From positions 1 to 35,440 of the forward strand of contig JBNKDU010000097.1 of assembly GCA_050288425.1 (NCBI GenBank): a stretch of 35,440 bases of DNA, read 5' to 3'. This stretch comes from JARRKU01 sp050288425. GTDB lineage: Bacteria; Desulfobacterota; Desulfobacteria; Desulfobacterales; Desulfosarcinaceae. Positions 1 to 8,300 of the stretch are shown here, piece after piece; the stretch's first letter is position 1; each line of letters starts with the position of its first letter. The position numbers and the translations under genes are program-made. The notes under the pieces are model-generated. The model was not told where the DNA came from, ran no database searches, and worked only from the letters and a program-made list of their open reading frames with translations.

Positions 1-1212
1 GACTGCCGCGAAACCGCGGAAGACTATACCCGGCGATTGATCGCCGGATTGACCGCAACCGGCTGCCGGGTGGTGGACATCGGCATGTGCCCCACGCCCG
101 TCTCCTATTTCGCCATCCGGCACCTCGAGACCGAAGGGTGCGTGATGGTGACCGCCAGCCATAATCCGCCGGAGTACAACGGGTTCAAGATCTGCAGCGG
201 CGTGGACTCGGTTTACGGCGAGCAGATCCAGGAAATCCGCCGGCTGGTGGAGAACCGGGATTTCGTCGAGGGATCGGGCGAGGTGGAAGACTACGAGATT
301 CTGCCTCCCTACGTGGAGCACATCATCGACAACATCGAGCTGGCGAAACCTTTGCGGGTGGGTGTGGACGCCGGCAACGGCACCGGCGGCATGACGTCTG
401 TCCCCATCCTGACGGCGCTGGGATGCGAGGTCCACGAACTCTACACCGAGCCCGACGGCACCTTCCCCAATCATGAGGCCGATCCCACCGTGGCGGCCAA
501 CCTGGCCGATCTCATCGCCCTGGTGAAGGAGAAGAACCTGGATGTGGGCATTGGCTACGACGGCGATGCGGACCGCATCGGCGTGGTGGATGCCGACGGC
601 AGCCTGATTTACGGCGACCAGTTGATGATTCTCTTCAGTCGCGAAATTCTTTCCCGCAAACCCGGCGCCACCTTCATCTCGGAAGTCAAATGCTCCCAGA
701 CCATGTACGACGATATCGCCAAAAACGGGGGCGTGGCCATCATGTGGAAGACCGGCCACTCGATGATCAAGCAGAAGATGAAAGAAGTCAAGGCCGAGCT
801 GGCCGGCGAGATGAGCGGACACATCTTCTTCGCCGATCGCTATTTCGGCTTCGACGACGCGGTCTATGCCACCTGCCGCCTGCTCGAGATCCTGGCGGCC
901 ACGAAAAAGCGGGTGGGCCAGCTTCTGGCCGATGTGCCCAGGACATTCAATACGCCGGAGATCCGGGTGGAGTGTGCCGACAACATCAAGTTCAAGGTTG
1001 TCGACGCGGTTACCGAATACTTCCGCCAGCGGGAAAAGGTCATCGATATCGATGGCGCCCGGGTGCTCTTCGGAGACGGCTGGGGCCTGGTGCGGGCGTC
1101 CAATACCCAGCCGGCGCTGGTGCTGCGCTTCGAAGCGCTCACCGAAGCCCGGCTCGAAGAGATCCGGAAAACCGTGGAAACGGCCCTGGAGAAGATAAAA
1201 GCACAGGTCTGA
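1..1212 (+). CDS. Phosphomannomutase/phosphoglucomutase (5' partial)
   Basis: Alpha-D-phosphohexomutase family enzyme interconverting hexose 1- and 6-phosphates for nucleotide-sugar, LPS or exopolysaccharide synthesis in the cytoplasm. The frame is open from base 1 (DCRETAEDYTRRL...), so the gene starts upstream of the window; the TTG at 37 is internal, not a real start. About 403 codons are visible against a usual 450-460 residues, so only the first ~50 are missing. Seen: the active-site phosphoserine loop TASHNPPEYNGFK (Ser at visible codon 53), the metal-binding loop DGDADRIG, the sugar-binding segment GEMSGHIFF and the C-terminal phosphate-binding RASNTQPALVLRFEA. Whether it prefers mannose or glucose phosphate (AlgC/ManB type) cannot be told from sequence alone. 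The MFS gene begins 15 nt downstream, so the two are probably cotranscribed. Confidence 0.95.
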   Translation, partial: DCRETAEDYTRRLIAGLTATGCRVVDIGMCPTPVSYFAIRHLETEGCVMVTASHNPPEYNGFKICSGVDSVYGEQIQEIRRLVENRDFVEGSGEVEDYEILPPYVEHIIDNIELAKPLRVGVDAGNGTGGMTSVPILTALGCEVHELYTEPDGTFPNHEADPTVAANLADLIALVKEKNLDVGIGYDGDADRIGVVDADGSLIYGDQLMILFSREILSRKPGATFISEVKCSQTMYDDIAKNGGVAIMWKTGHSMIKQKMKEVKAELAGEMSGHIFFADRYFGFDDAVYATCRLLEILAATKKRVGQLLADVPRTFNTPEIRVECADNIKFKVVDAVTEYFRQREKVIDIDGARVLFGDGWGLVRASNTQPALVLRFEALTEARLEEIRKTVETALEKIKAQV

Positions 1213-1227
1213 AGAAGTTTCCGGATT

Positions 1228-2424
1228 TTGACTGATCGCCTAGATAAAAAGATCTTCGGTACCTTGTTTTTCTCCCTGCTGGCCACCATCACCGGCGTCG
1301 GCATCGTGGTGCCGCTGCTGCCGGTCTATGCCCGCCAGGAAGGGGCCAGCGGAATCTATATCGGGTTGATCTTCGGGGCCTTCTCCCTCTCGCGTACTTT
1401 TTTACTGCCATTGTTCGGACGCTGGTCCGACCGCCGGGGGCGCAAACCCTTTATCCTCGCCGGGCTGGCCTGCTATGCCCTGGTGTCGGTGGCCTTCGTC
1501 CTCTTCAACCGGGTGCCCCAGCTGATCGTCATCCGGTTCTTCCAGGGGATCGCGTCGGCCATGATCATGCCGGTGATTCAGGCCTATGTCGGCGATATCA
1601 CCCCGGCCGGCCGGGAGGGGTTCGTCATGGGGCTGTTCAACATGTCGACGTTCTTCGGGTTGAGCCTGGGCCCCGTGGCCGGCGGCGTGATCAACGATCA
1701 TTTCAGCCTGCGGGCCGCCTTCGTCAGCATGGGCCTGCTGGCCCTGGTGGGCGCCGGACTTTGCTACTGGCTGCTGCCCGCCACCGCCACCGAGGCGGCG
1801 CTGCGCAGGGGGCGGCCCCCCATTGCCTGGCGCGTCCTGGTTTACGAGCGGGTGATGGTCGGGCTCGTTGTCTTCCGGTTTGCGTATACGGCCTGCCTCG
1901 GCGTCCTCTGGGGATTCGTGCCGGTGATGGCCGATGTGGATTTCGGTCTCAACAGTTCGCAGATCGGCGTCCTGGTGATGCTGGGCGTCCTGGTCAGCGG
2001 CATGGTGCAGATCCCCATGGGGCACCTGGCCGATCGGATCAGCCGACGGGCCATGATCCTGACCGGCGGAACCCTGGTGGGCCTGGCCGTGGTGATTTTC
2101 CCCTTGGCCACCCGCTACGGCCACCTGTTGGCGGCCAGCATGCTGTTCGGCGTGGGCGGCGGCATCGCCATGCCGGCCCTGATGGCCGTGGCGGTGTTGA
2201 AAGGGAGCCAGACCGATTCCATGGGCTCAGTGATGGCCATCCTGACGGTGGCCCACAGCCTGGGAATGCTTGCCGGCGCCGTGGCGGCCGGCCTGCTGAT
2301 GGACTGGTTCCATCTGCGGGCCGCCTTCTACGGCGGTGGCGCCGTCATGCTGCTCGGGATCCTGTCGTTTCTCGGGGCGGTGATGGATACGGATATCGAT
2401 GCCCGCCGCGCCGGCAGCCAGTGA
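1228..2424 (+). CDS. MFS transporter (drug/multisolute exporter type)
   Basis: Twelve-helix major facilitator superfamily permease of 398 residues in the inner membrane, probably a proton-driven exporter. Seen: N-terminal helix with TGVGIVVPLLPVYA, the MFS motif A loop between helices 2 and 3 (GRWSDRRGRKPFILAG, about residues 66-81), a central cytoplasmic loop near residue 190 and a motif-A-like loop in the second half (GHLADRISRRAMILTGG). The start is TTG at 1228, giving MTDRLDKKIFGTLFF; only a weak purine-rich stretch (gaagaag at 1211) precedes it, so the start is not certain. No substrate can be assigned. The segment PVIQAYVGDITPAGR (about residues 115-129) recurs as a fossil fragment at 19552-19598, showing that a paralog once existed in this genome. 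Confidence 0.9.
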   Translation: MTDRLDKKIFGTLFFSLLATITGVGIVVPLLPVYARQEGASGIYIGLIFGAFSLSRTFLLPLFGRWSDRRGRKPFILAGLACYALVSVAFVLFNRVPQLIVIRFFQGIASAMIMPVIQAYVGDITPAGREGFVMGLFNMSTFFGLSLGPVAGGVINDHFSLRAAFVSMGLLALVGAGLCYWLLPATATEAALRRGRPPIAWRVLVYERVMVGLVVFRFAYTACLGVLWGFVPVMADVDFGLNSSQIGVLVMLGVLVSGMVQIPMGHLADRISRRAMILTGGTLVGLAVVIFPLATRYGHLLAASMLFGVGGGIAMPALMAVAVLKGSQTDSMGSVMAILTVAHSLGMLAGAVAAGLLMDWFHLRAAFYGGGAVMLLGILSFLGAVMDTDIDARRAGSQ

Positions 2425-2558
2425 AATCTATACGGCGGTTGATGGTTTATCCATCGGACAGCGGTCTGCGCAAAATGCACAATGTCGATCGGTTCATGCA
2501 AACCGCGATGCCTGGAGGGCAGGCGCATACCCTTTTCTTCTCCGGAGCTGCTTTGGAC

Positions 2559-2588
2559 TTGACTTTGCGTCGGGGGCCGACTTTTATA
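2559..2588 (+). promoter_or_regulatory. Candidate sigma70 promoter for the ABM monooxygenase gene
   Basis: TTGACT (2559-2564), an 18-nt spacer and TTTATA (2583-2588) precede the ATG at 2664 by about 75 nt. The rest of the gap 2425-2657 shows no other gene or clear structure. Prediction by eye only. Confidence 0.5.
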
Positions 2589-2663
2589 GGGTTTGGCAAG
2601 AGGCTTTATTTCCCGTAACCATTATCTGTTGCATCCGCTAATCCTTAATCCCAGGAGGTGCCC

Positions 2664-2984
2664 ATGTATGCCGTCATCGTAAAAGTCCGGATCAAGCCGG
2701 AAAATCGCTCGGAATTCATAGAGGCCATGTTGGCCGACGGCCGCGGGTCGGTGCAGAACGAGTCGGATTGCCTGCTGTTCAACGTTGTCGAGGATCATGA
2801 CGATCCCAACCTGCTGCACCTCTATGAGGTCTACACCAGCGAACAGGCCTTCGAACTGCACAAGCAGACACCGCATTTCACGACCTGGGTGGAGACCACC
2901 AAAGACTGGCTGGCCGCCCCCCTGGACATCTCCACCGGGAGTCATCTGTTCCCCGACGATGCGGTCTGGCGGAAGCAAGGCTGA
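2664..2984 (+). CDS. ABM-domain (YgiN/LsrG-like) small monooxygenase
   Basis: 106-residue protein of the antibiotic biosynthesis monooxygenase (dimeric alpha-beta barrel) superfamily. Seen: beta strand MYAVIVKVRIKPENRSEF, then the central strands CLLFNVVEDHDDPNLLHLYEVYTS and the helix SEQAFELHKQTPHFTTW, the order typical of the family with a conserved His in HKQTPHF. Family members act on quinones, heme, AI-2 degradation products or other small molecules; nothing here fixes the substrate. The ATG at 2664 is preferred over the in-frame GTG at 2658 because AGGAGG (2653-2658) lies 5 nt upstream of the ATG and overlaps the GTG. It stands alone between the MFS gene and a palindromic repeat that starts 9 nt after its stop and may act as its terminator. 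Confidence 0.85.
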   Translation: MYAVIVKVRIKPENRSEFIEAMLADGRGSVQNESDCLLFNVVEDHDDPNLLHLYEVYTSEQAFELHKQTPHFTTWVETTKDWLAAPLDISTGSHLFPDDAVWRKQG

Positions 2985-2993
2985 CCCAATTTA

Positions 2994-3118
2994 ACCCCAA
3001 CGCTGCAAAAGCCGGAGGGCTCCAGATCCGGCGTCGCCAGGGGCTATCCGTAGATTGCGGCTGCGCCCTTGCCCCCTTCCTTGGCCCTGAAGCCCTCCGG
3101 CTTTTGCAGCGTTGGGGT
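2994..3118. repeat. Palindromic intergenic repeat, family 1, copy A
   Basis: Perfect 28-bp inverted repeat: left arm 2994-3021 (accccaacgctgcaaaagcc...) and right arm 3091-3118, with a 69-nt interior. Read on the minus strand, the arms and much of the interior match copy C at 25279, so the element is a dispersed family and not just a terminator. Copy B is at 11399. No ORF in it looks coding. Confidence 0.85.
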
Positions 3119-3672
3119 GAATTGCCATCGGTGGAGTCGGTTGTAGCCGAGTCTCCGAAAAAAGCGATTTTTCGGAAGTTTGAAACGGCCGGGAAAATCG
3201 TACCGGAGGACCGCCGGCTGCGAGTCGTTCCGTCGGACGAAATAATAGCCGTCCCCAAGGAACGGTCCTTTTTTCTGAACAACCCATCTGCCAGGGGGGA
3301 TCGGACACTTCCCAACATGTTGTATTAGCAGCAAGTTTGACACATCCGCAATGATTTGCCATACTCATCTGAAAGGTGGGGATGGCAATACAAGTCTCTC
3401 CCTATGCATTGCGAGCAAGCTGAACGGATCGACAGTACCACGATATTTCACCAACTCGGGCCTCCGTAACGAATCGCATTCTGATCACACCTTCCCGCCA
3501 CATCACCGAAGGGTAGGAATTGTTTACAGCACCATCAGATTCAACATGGTGTTTGCAAACCGGCTGCAGTCGTGCCCCCGCACCCGCCATTCACGATTTC
3601 ATTGGCGGGAACCGGCAAAGGGTCGGAAGAAAGCTGTAATTTAAAGCAAAAATCAGGAGTGCCGGGTACGGG
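3119..3672. other. Gene-poor gap with a hairpin at 3154-3176
   Basis: 554 nt without a convincing gene. It holds a 9-bp perfect hairpin (tccgaaaaa, loop agcga, tttttcgga) at 3154-3176. A weaker stem followed by a T-run (ggtccttttttctg) lies near 3250-3280 and could terminate plus-strand transcription. Open frames on both strands (3104-3328 plus, 3351-3644 plus, 3044-3343 minus) lack a good ribosome binding site and a recognisable domain. The promoter of the lipoprotein gene at 3673 should lie here but I cannot point to it. Confidence 0.5.
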
Positions 3673-4845
3673 ATGAAGATACAAAAATTGATGATCAGAC
3701 CATCGGTAAAAAGGATGCAACCGGTTCTGTCGATCTGGATATCGATTTTCTGCCTCATGGCGTGTACCGACAAGAAGACCATTCGGGTGGGTTTCGTCGC
3801 CCAACTCACCGGTGTACAAGCCAAACTGGGGGTAGAAGAACGCGATGGCGTTCAGTTGGCTGTGGATGAAATAAACATCAAAGGCGGCATTGACGGACGT
3901 GCCATCGAATTGGTTGTGCGTGATGACCTGGGTACACCTGAAGGCGCCCGTACGGCCGATAAGGAGCTGATCGAAGCGGGCGTCGTCGCCATTATCGGGC
4001 ATGCGACCAGCGCACAGACATTGGCAGGACTGGCCGTAACCAATTCTGCCCGGGTGGTGATGCTCAGTCCTTCCGCAACGACCCCCGAGCTGGGCGGACT
4101 GGAGGATTACTTTTTCCGTGTCAGTCCCAGTCTTTCGGACAGGGCCCATGCATTCGCCCAGCGAATTTATCAGGGCCGCAATATATCGCGTGTGGCGGTG
4201 ATCTGCGATACCGATAACAGCGCCTACTCCAAAGCTTTCCTGAAAGCCTTCGGGCAAAAATATCACTCCCTCGGCGGCGAACTGGTGTCCGAAGTCGATT
4301 TTTCCTCGAAGAAGCAACCTGATTTCGACCCCATGGTAGCGAAACTGCAAGAGGGCAATCCCGATGGCCTGCTGATCATCGCGGCGGATATGGATACCGC
4401 AATGATCGCCCAGCGGACCCGTCTGATGGGCTGGCCCGTCCCCCTGTTCACCTCAGCCTGGGCACAAACAGAAACGCTGATCAACAGCGGCGGGCGGGCA
4501 GTGGAAGGATTGGAGATCGAGATTGCCAATACTTTTAAGAACCAGACACCGGCATATCTCGATTTCGAAAGGCGCTACCTGTCCAGGTACGGAAAGACAC
4601 CGGCCTTTGGCGCCCCCTTGGGCTATGAAGCGGCCATGGTATTGGCAGCCGCCCTGAAGATAACCGACGGCGAGACCGAGGGATTGGCCAAGGCACTGGT
4701 CGATACGCAGAACTTCAGGGGATTAACTCACAATCTCTCCATGGATAGATACGGCGATGTCATCCGTCCTTTCTATCTGGGCATCATACGCAATGGAACC
4801 TATATGGATATCGAAGCACCGATTCCAATTGAACATCGGGATTGA
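3673..4845 (+). CDS. Branched-chain-amino-acid-type periplasmic binding lipoprotein
   Basis: 390-residue substrate-binding protein of the Peripla_BP_6 (LivJ/amide-binding) type. The N-terminus has a basic stretch (MKIQKLMIRPSVKRMQ), a hydrophobic segment and a lipobox LMAC near residue 30, so it is probably a lipoprotein anchored on the outer face of a membrane. Then comes IRVGFVAQLTGVQAKLGVEERDGVQLAVDEIN, the hallmark first strand and helix, and two Rossmann-like lobes (VVAIIGHATSAQT, RVAVICDTDNSAYSKAF, GLLIIAADMDTAMIAQ). No ABC permease or ATPase genes adjoin it; 18 nt downstream starts a membrane hybrid kinase. It therefore more likely presents a ligand to the sensor, as LuxP does for LuxQ, than feeds a transporter (inference). 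A possible Shine-Dalgarno (caggag, 3653) is rather far from this ATG; starts at 3691 or 3715 are possible. Confidence 0.88.
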   Translation: MKIQKLMIRPSVKRMQPVLSIWISIFCLMACTDKKTIRVGFVAQLTGVQAKLGVEERDGVQLAVDEINIKGGIDGRAIELVVRDDLGTPEGARTADKELIEAGVVAIIGHATSAQTLAGLAVTNSARVVMLSPSATTPELGGLEDYFFRVSPSLSDRAHAFAQRIYQGRNISRVAVICDTDNSAYSKAFLKAFGQKYHSLGGELVSEVDFSSKKQPDFDPMVAKLQEGNPDGLLIIAADMDTAMIAQRTRLMGWPVPLFTSAWAQTETLINSGGRAVEGLEIEIANTFKNQTPAYLDFERRYLSRYGKTPAFGAPLGYEAAMVLAAALKITDGETEGLAKALVDTQNFRGLTHNLSMDRYGDVIRPFYLGIIRNGTYMDIEAPIPIEHRD

Positions 4846-4863
4846 AATCAGGTTGACCCATCG

Positions 4864-7815
4864 ATGAACCAGAAGAAATCGCCTACCTTGAATCGCGTGT
4901 TGCAGCGTCTGGCTCTCTTGCGAATGTTCCTGCTGTTTGTGGCGTTGAGTCTGGTGGTCATCGGTGCACTGGGCTATCTGGGAGAAAAGACGCTCGAGCG
5001 CCGTCGACAGCAAACTGTGCATTATATGGCACGATTTGTCGATCAATACCTGGATCAAGCCGTGCGCTTATTGGATGCGGCGGCCCGCGTCGCCGAATCC
5101 ACACCAACTAAAAACATGGCTTTCATGAAAGGCGTTTTAGAAGCGTATCGCTACTTTGACACCCTTTATTTTTTGGATACCAGCCAAAGGATCAAATGGT
5201 TGCTGCCTCCCGATCCGCGCTACCTGGGTCTGGATATGTCCAACCTGCCCTCTTTCAAACAGAGCGGCGAAAAAAAAGATATCATCATTTCCCGCGCCTT
5301 TATATCGCTTCGCACAGGCAATCCCACGGTCTATCTGAACCGGCCACTTGCCCGCGGAGGCCAGGTGGTGGGCGAATTGAACCTGGGATCGTTGCAGGAT
5401 GAAATCCAACAAGGAAGAGATGCGCCCGATCTCGGTATGGTTTTCATTTTAGATCAGTTCGGCATGCTGTTGGCGCATCCCGATTCCAGGCTTGTCCGGC
5501 AGCAAACCAACCAGGGCGACTTGAAAATATTTCGCCGCGGACTCAGCGAGGACAGCACGCAATTTTACAGGTATGCAGGCAGGATGGTTCTGGGCAGCAC
5601 CGCTCGCGTCGAACGTGTCGGGTGGGTCGTCGTGGATCAAGTCCCCTTGTCCGTCGCCTTCCGATTTTATGCCTGGGCCTTGGGGCTGACCCTGCTGGCA
5701 TCCCTGCTCCTCTGGCTGACGCTGACATGGAGTTTTCGCAGACGACTCCAACGACACGTCGTCACTCCGATGGTGCAGCTCAGCCAGGGAATCGGCGCAC
5801 TGGCGAGGGGAGATTTCAGCCGGGGGAAGGCCCTGGCAGCCATACCGGCCTCTTTTTCCGAATTATCGGCCCTCGCAACGGACTTTCAACAGATGAGCGA
5901 CGCCCTGGAAGCGCGCCAGGCTGCTCTGCAAAAAAGCGAGGAACGTTACCGCAGCTTGTTTGAACACGTGCCGGCCGCACTATACCGCACCACACCGGCA
6001 GGGCAGTTTCTTGACGTCAACATGGCCAATGTCCGCATGTTGGGCTATCCGGATCGGGATACGCTGATGAAAGCCAATGCGGAGGACCTCTATGAAAACC
6101 CGGAAGATCGTCAACAATGGCGAACCATCGCCGACAGCGACGGGATTGTGCGGGATTTCGTCATGCAGATGAAGCGGCATGATGGGTCGCTGATCTGGGT
6201 GCGCAATACCAGCCGGGTTGTCCGGGATAGCAATGGGCAGGTGTTGCGTTACGAGGGCAGCCTGGAGGATATTACCGAGCGCAGGCAAGCGCAGGAGTCT
6301 ATCCGCAAGCTCTCCCAGGCCATTGAACAAAGCCCGGTCTCCATCATCATTACCAATCTCTCCGGAAAAATCGAGTTTGTGAATGCCAAATTCACCCAGA
6401 TCACCGGATATGATCATGCTGAGGCCATCGGCCGACGCCCCAGCATCCTCAAATCCGGCCAGACGCCGGTCGAGGAATACAAACGGCTTTGGCAGACGAT
6501 TACTTCAGGCGACGTTTGGCAGGGAAAGTTCCAGAATCGCAAAAAGAACGGCGAGTTGTTCTGGGAGCAGGCCACCATCGCCCCCGTCCGGAATGCAGAC
6601 AAGGTCATCACCCATTATGTGGCGGTTAAAGAGGACATTACCGAACGGATAAACCTCGAAGCGCAGCTGCGTCAGACCCAGAAGATGGAGGCAGTGGGGC
6701 AATTGGCCGGTGGGGTGGCCCATGATTTCAATAATATGCTGAGCGTGATCACCGGCCACGCGGAGCTTGCGCTGGAAAATCAGGACCTGGATGATCACCT
6801 GCGCAAAGATCTTCAGGAAATCCTGAAAGCCAGTCTGCGGTCAACGGATATTACCCGGCAATTGCTGGCGTTTGCCCGCAAGCAAACCATTATGCCCAAG
6901 ATCTTTGACCTGAATGAGGCCGTGGAAGGCATGCTCAATCTGCTCAGACGGCTGATCGGCGAAGATATCGACCTGGACTGGCGGCCGGGGGCCACGCTAT
7001 GGCCGGTCAAGATGGATCCGTCCCAGTTCGATCAGATTCTGGCCAACCTGTGTGTCAATGCCAGGGACGCCATCGGCGGGGTGGGCAGGATCACGGTCGA
7101 AACGGGCAAGGCGGTCTTTGACGAAACCTACTGCAGGGAACATAAGGAAATATCACCGGGGGAATATACCATGCTGGCGGTCAAGGACAATGGCCATGGT
7201 ATGGACAAAACAACCCGGGAAAAAATCTTCGAACCTTTTTTCACCACGAAAGATGTGGGCAAAGGAACAGGTTTGGGATTGTCCACGGTTTACGGCATCA
7301 TCAAACAGAACGAGGGATTGATCAATGTGTTCAGCGAACCGGAATCGGGCTCGACATTCAAAATCTACCTGCCCCGGCAAGCAGACAAATCCGACCCGGA
7401 GCGGGAGGCAAGTGCTGAGTCCCAAGACTTGATGGGCCATGAAACTATCCTGGTGGTGGAAGATGAGATTATGCACCTGGAATTGGTGGAATTGATGCTG
7501 AAAAGATACGGATATCTGGTATTGACGGCATCTCATCCAAATGTGGCACTCCAAAAGGCCAAGGGGCACTCGGGCGAAATTCATCTCCTGCTGACCGATA
7601 TGGTCATGCCCGAAATGAGTGGTCGGGAACTTTCAGAAGCTATGACTTCACTTTACCCGGATATCAGGTGCCTGTTTATGTCCGGATACACAGACGACAT
7701 CATTATGCACCAGGGTATCATCGAGAAAGGAATCCCTTTCATTCAAAAGCCGTTTTCAGTGCAAAATCTTGCGGCCAAGGTGCGGCAGATCCTGGGCACG
7801 GAGCATAAAGGATAG
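4864..7815 (+). CDS. Membrane hybrid histidine kinase (Cache-HAMP-PAS-PAS-HisKA-HATPase-REC)
   Basis: 983-residue hybrid sensor kinase. Order of parts: TM1 at about residues 19-40; a periplasmic Cache-like sensor of about 225 residues; TM2 about 267-290; HAMP about 290-347; PAS 1 from 357 (SEERYRSLFEHVPAALYRT); PAS 2 from 479 (SQAIEQSPVSIIITNLSGK); HisKA with the H-box GGVAHDFNNML (phospho-acceptor His620); HATPase_c with N-box ANLCVNARDAI, DNGHGMD and GTGLGLST; C-terminal receiver from about 858 with acidic VVEDE, phospho-acceptor Asp912 in LLTDMVMPEMSG and Lys in IQKPFS. All catalytic residues are present. No DNA-binding output is encoded next to it, so the phosphate probably passes to a protein elsewhere. 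The binding lipoprotein immediately upstream is its likely ligand partner. Confidence 0.93.
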   Translation: MNQKKSPTLNRVLQRLALLRMFLLFVALSLVVIGALGYLGEKTLERRRQQTVHYMARFVDQYLDQAVRLLDAAARVAESTPTKNMAFMKGVLEAYRYFDTLYFLDTSQRIKWLLPPDPRYLGLDMSNLPSFKQSGEKKDIIISRAFISLRTGNPTVYLNRPLARGGQVVGELNLGSLQDEIQQGRDAPDLGMVFILDQFGMLLAHPDSRLVRQQTNQGDLKIFRRGLSEDSTQFYRYAGRMVLGSTARVERVGWVVVDQVPLSVAFRFYAWALGLTLLASLLLWLTLTWSFRRRLQRHVVTPMVQLSQGIGALARGDFSRGKALAAIPASFSELSALATDFQQMSDALEARQAALQKSEERYRSLFEHVPAALYRTTPAGQFLDVNMANVRMLGYPDRDTLMKANAEDLYENPEDRQQWRTIADSDGIVRDFVMQMKRHDGSLIWVRNTSRVVRDSNGQVLRYEGSLEDITERRQAQESIRKLSQAIEQSPVSIIITNLSGKIEFVNAKFTQITGYDHAEAIGRRPSILKSGQTPVEEYKRLWQTITSGDVWQGKFQNRKKNGELFWEQATIAPVRNADKVITHYVAVKEDITERINLEAQLRQTQKMEAVGQLAGGVAHDFNNMLSVITGHAELALENQDLDDHLRKDLQEILKASLRSTDITRQLLAFARKQTIMPKIFDLNEAVEGMLNLLRRLIGEDIDLDWRPGATLWPVKMDPSQFDQILANLCVNARDAIGGVGRITVETGKAVFDETYCREHKEISPGEYTMLAVKDNGHGMDKTTREKIFEPFFTTKDVGKGTGLGLSTVYGIIKQNEGLINVFSEPESGSTFKIYLPRQADKSDPEREASAESQDLMGHETILVVEDEIMHLELVELMLKRYGYLVLTASHPNVALQKAKGHSGEIHLLLTDMVMPEMSGRELSEAMTSLYPDIRCLFMSGYTDDIIMHQGIIEKGIPFIQKPFSVQNLAAKVRQILGTEHKG

Positions 7816-7830
7816 GAACCTGCTTTCTTC

Positions 7831-7953
7831 TCATCGCAGCTGAGTGTTTTTATCTTCAATCCGGCCATCACCCAGGTCCATGAAACGAAGCTTCTTGCCA
7901 AGACGGAAGAAGATATCAACAATAGATGTTTCGATGCCATGGATGTCTTTCAT
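7831..7953 (-). CDS. Possible 40-residue small protein
   Basis: Short minus-strand ORF MKDIHGIETSIVDIFFRL... ending 15 nt from the kinase stop, convergent with it. In its favour is a strong Shine-Dalgarno (aaaggaggc, 7961-7969) about 8 nt before the ATG, better than those of several certain genes here. The frame stays open upstream to 8139, so a longer product is possible, but the upstream part has no good ribosome binding site. No domain recognised; the product is mixed-charge with a short hydrophobic patch (VDIFF). Could be a chance ORF. Confidence 0.3.
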   Translation of the reverse strand: MKDIHGIETSIVDIFFRLGKKLRFMDLGDGRIEDKNTQLR

Positions 7954-8300
7954 CGCACGTGCCTCCTTTCTGGATAGGTTGGGGCAGTAAACACCCTGGT
8001 GAATGGAAGGCGATTTGAAGAACGAAAGTATGGATCGGCCTTCACCTCTGGGGGCAAGCATGGCCAACAAGGCTTCCCAGAAGATTATGCCAAAATTATG
8101 AAACAATAATATCGAGAGATGGATGCATGCTTTTCTCATTACTAAGAAATAATCGGTGCGTAATTATCCGATAAGCTTCTTCGGATATGTCTGGGGCAGC
8201 AGTGGCCGCTGCATTTCGTTCAATCCGTTAAAGGACCCCTCACTAACCAGGGCACAGTCCATAACATATCGCCCGGGAAGACTGCAAAGGAGAGCAAAAA
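7954..8300. other. Intergenic region upstream of the FN3-like secreted protein
   Basis: About 350 nt, AT-richer than its surroundings, with no convincing gene other than the possible small ORF to its left. It should contain the promoter for the gene at 8301 and possibly a divergent one for the 40-residue ORF. I see no repeat or strong terminator in it. Confidence 0.4.

Noticed and set aside
1402..2124. 240-codon minus-strand open frame in the MFS gene
   Set aside because: His/Gln/Asp-rich antisense of membrane helices.
3044..3343. 99-codon minus-strand ORF overlapping repeat copy A
   Set aside because: Runs through the palindromic repeat and a hairpin; no domain recognised; start codon without ribosome binding site.
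3351..3644. 97-codon plus-strand ORF in the gap before the binding lipoprotein
   Set aside because: No Shine-Dalgarno, no hydrophobic or domain pattern, biased toward chance residues.
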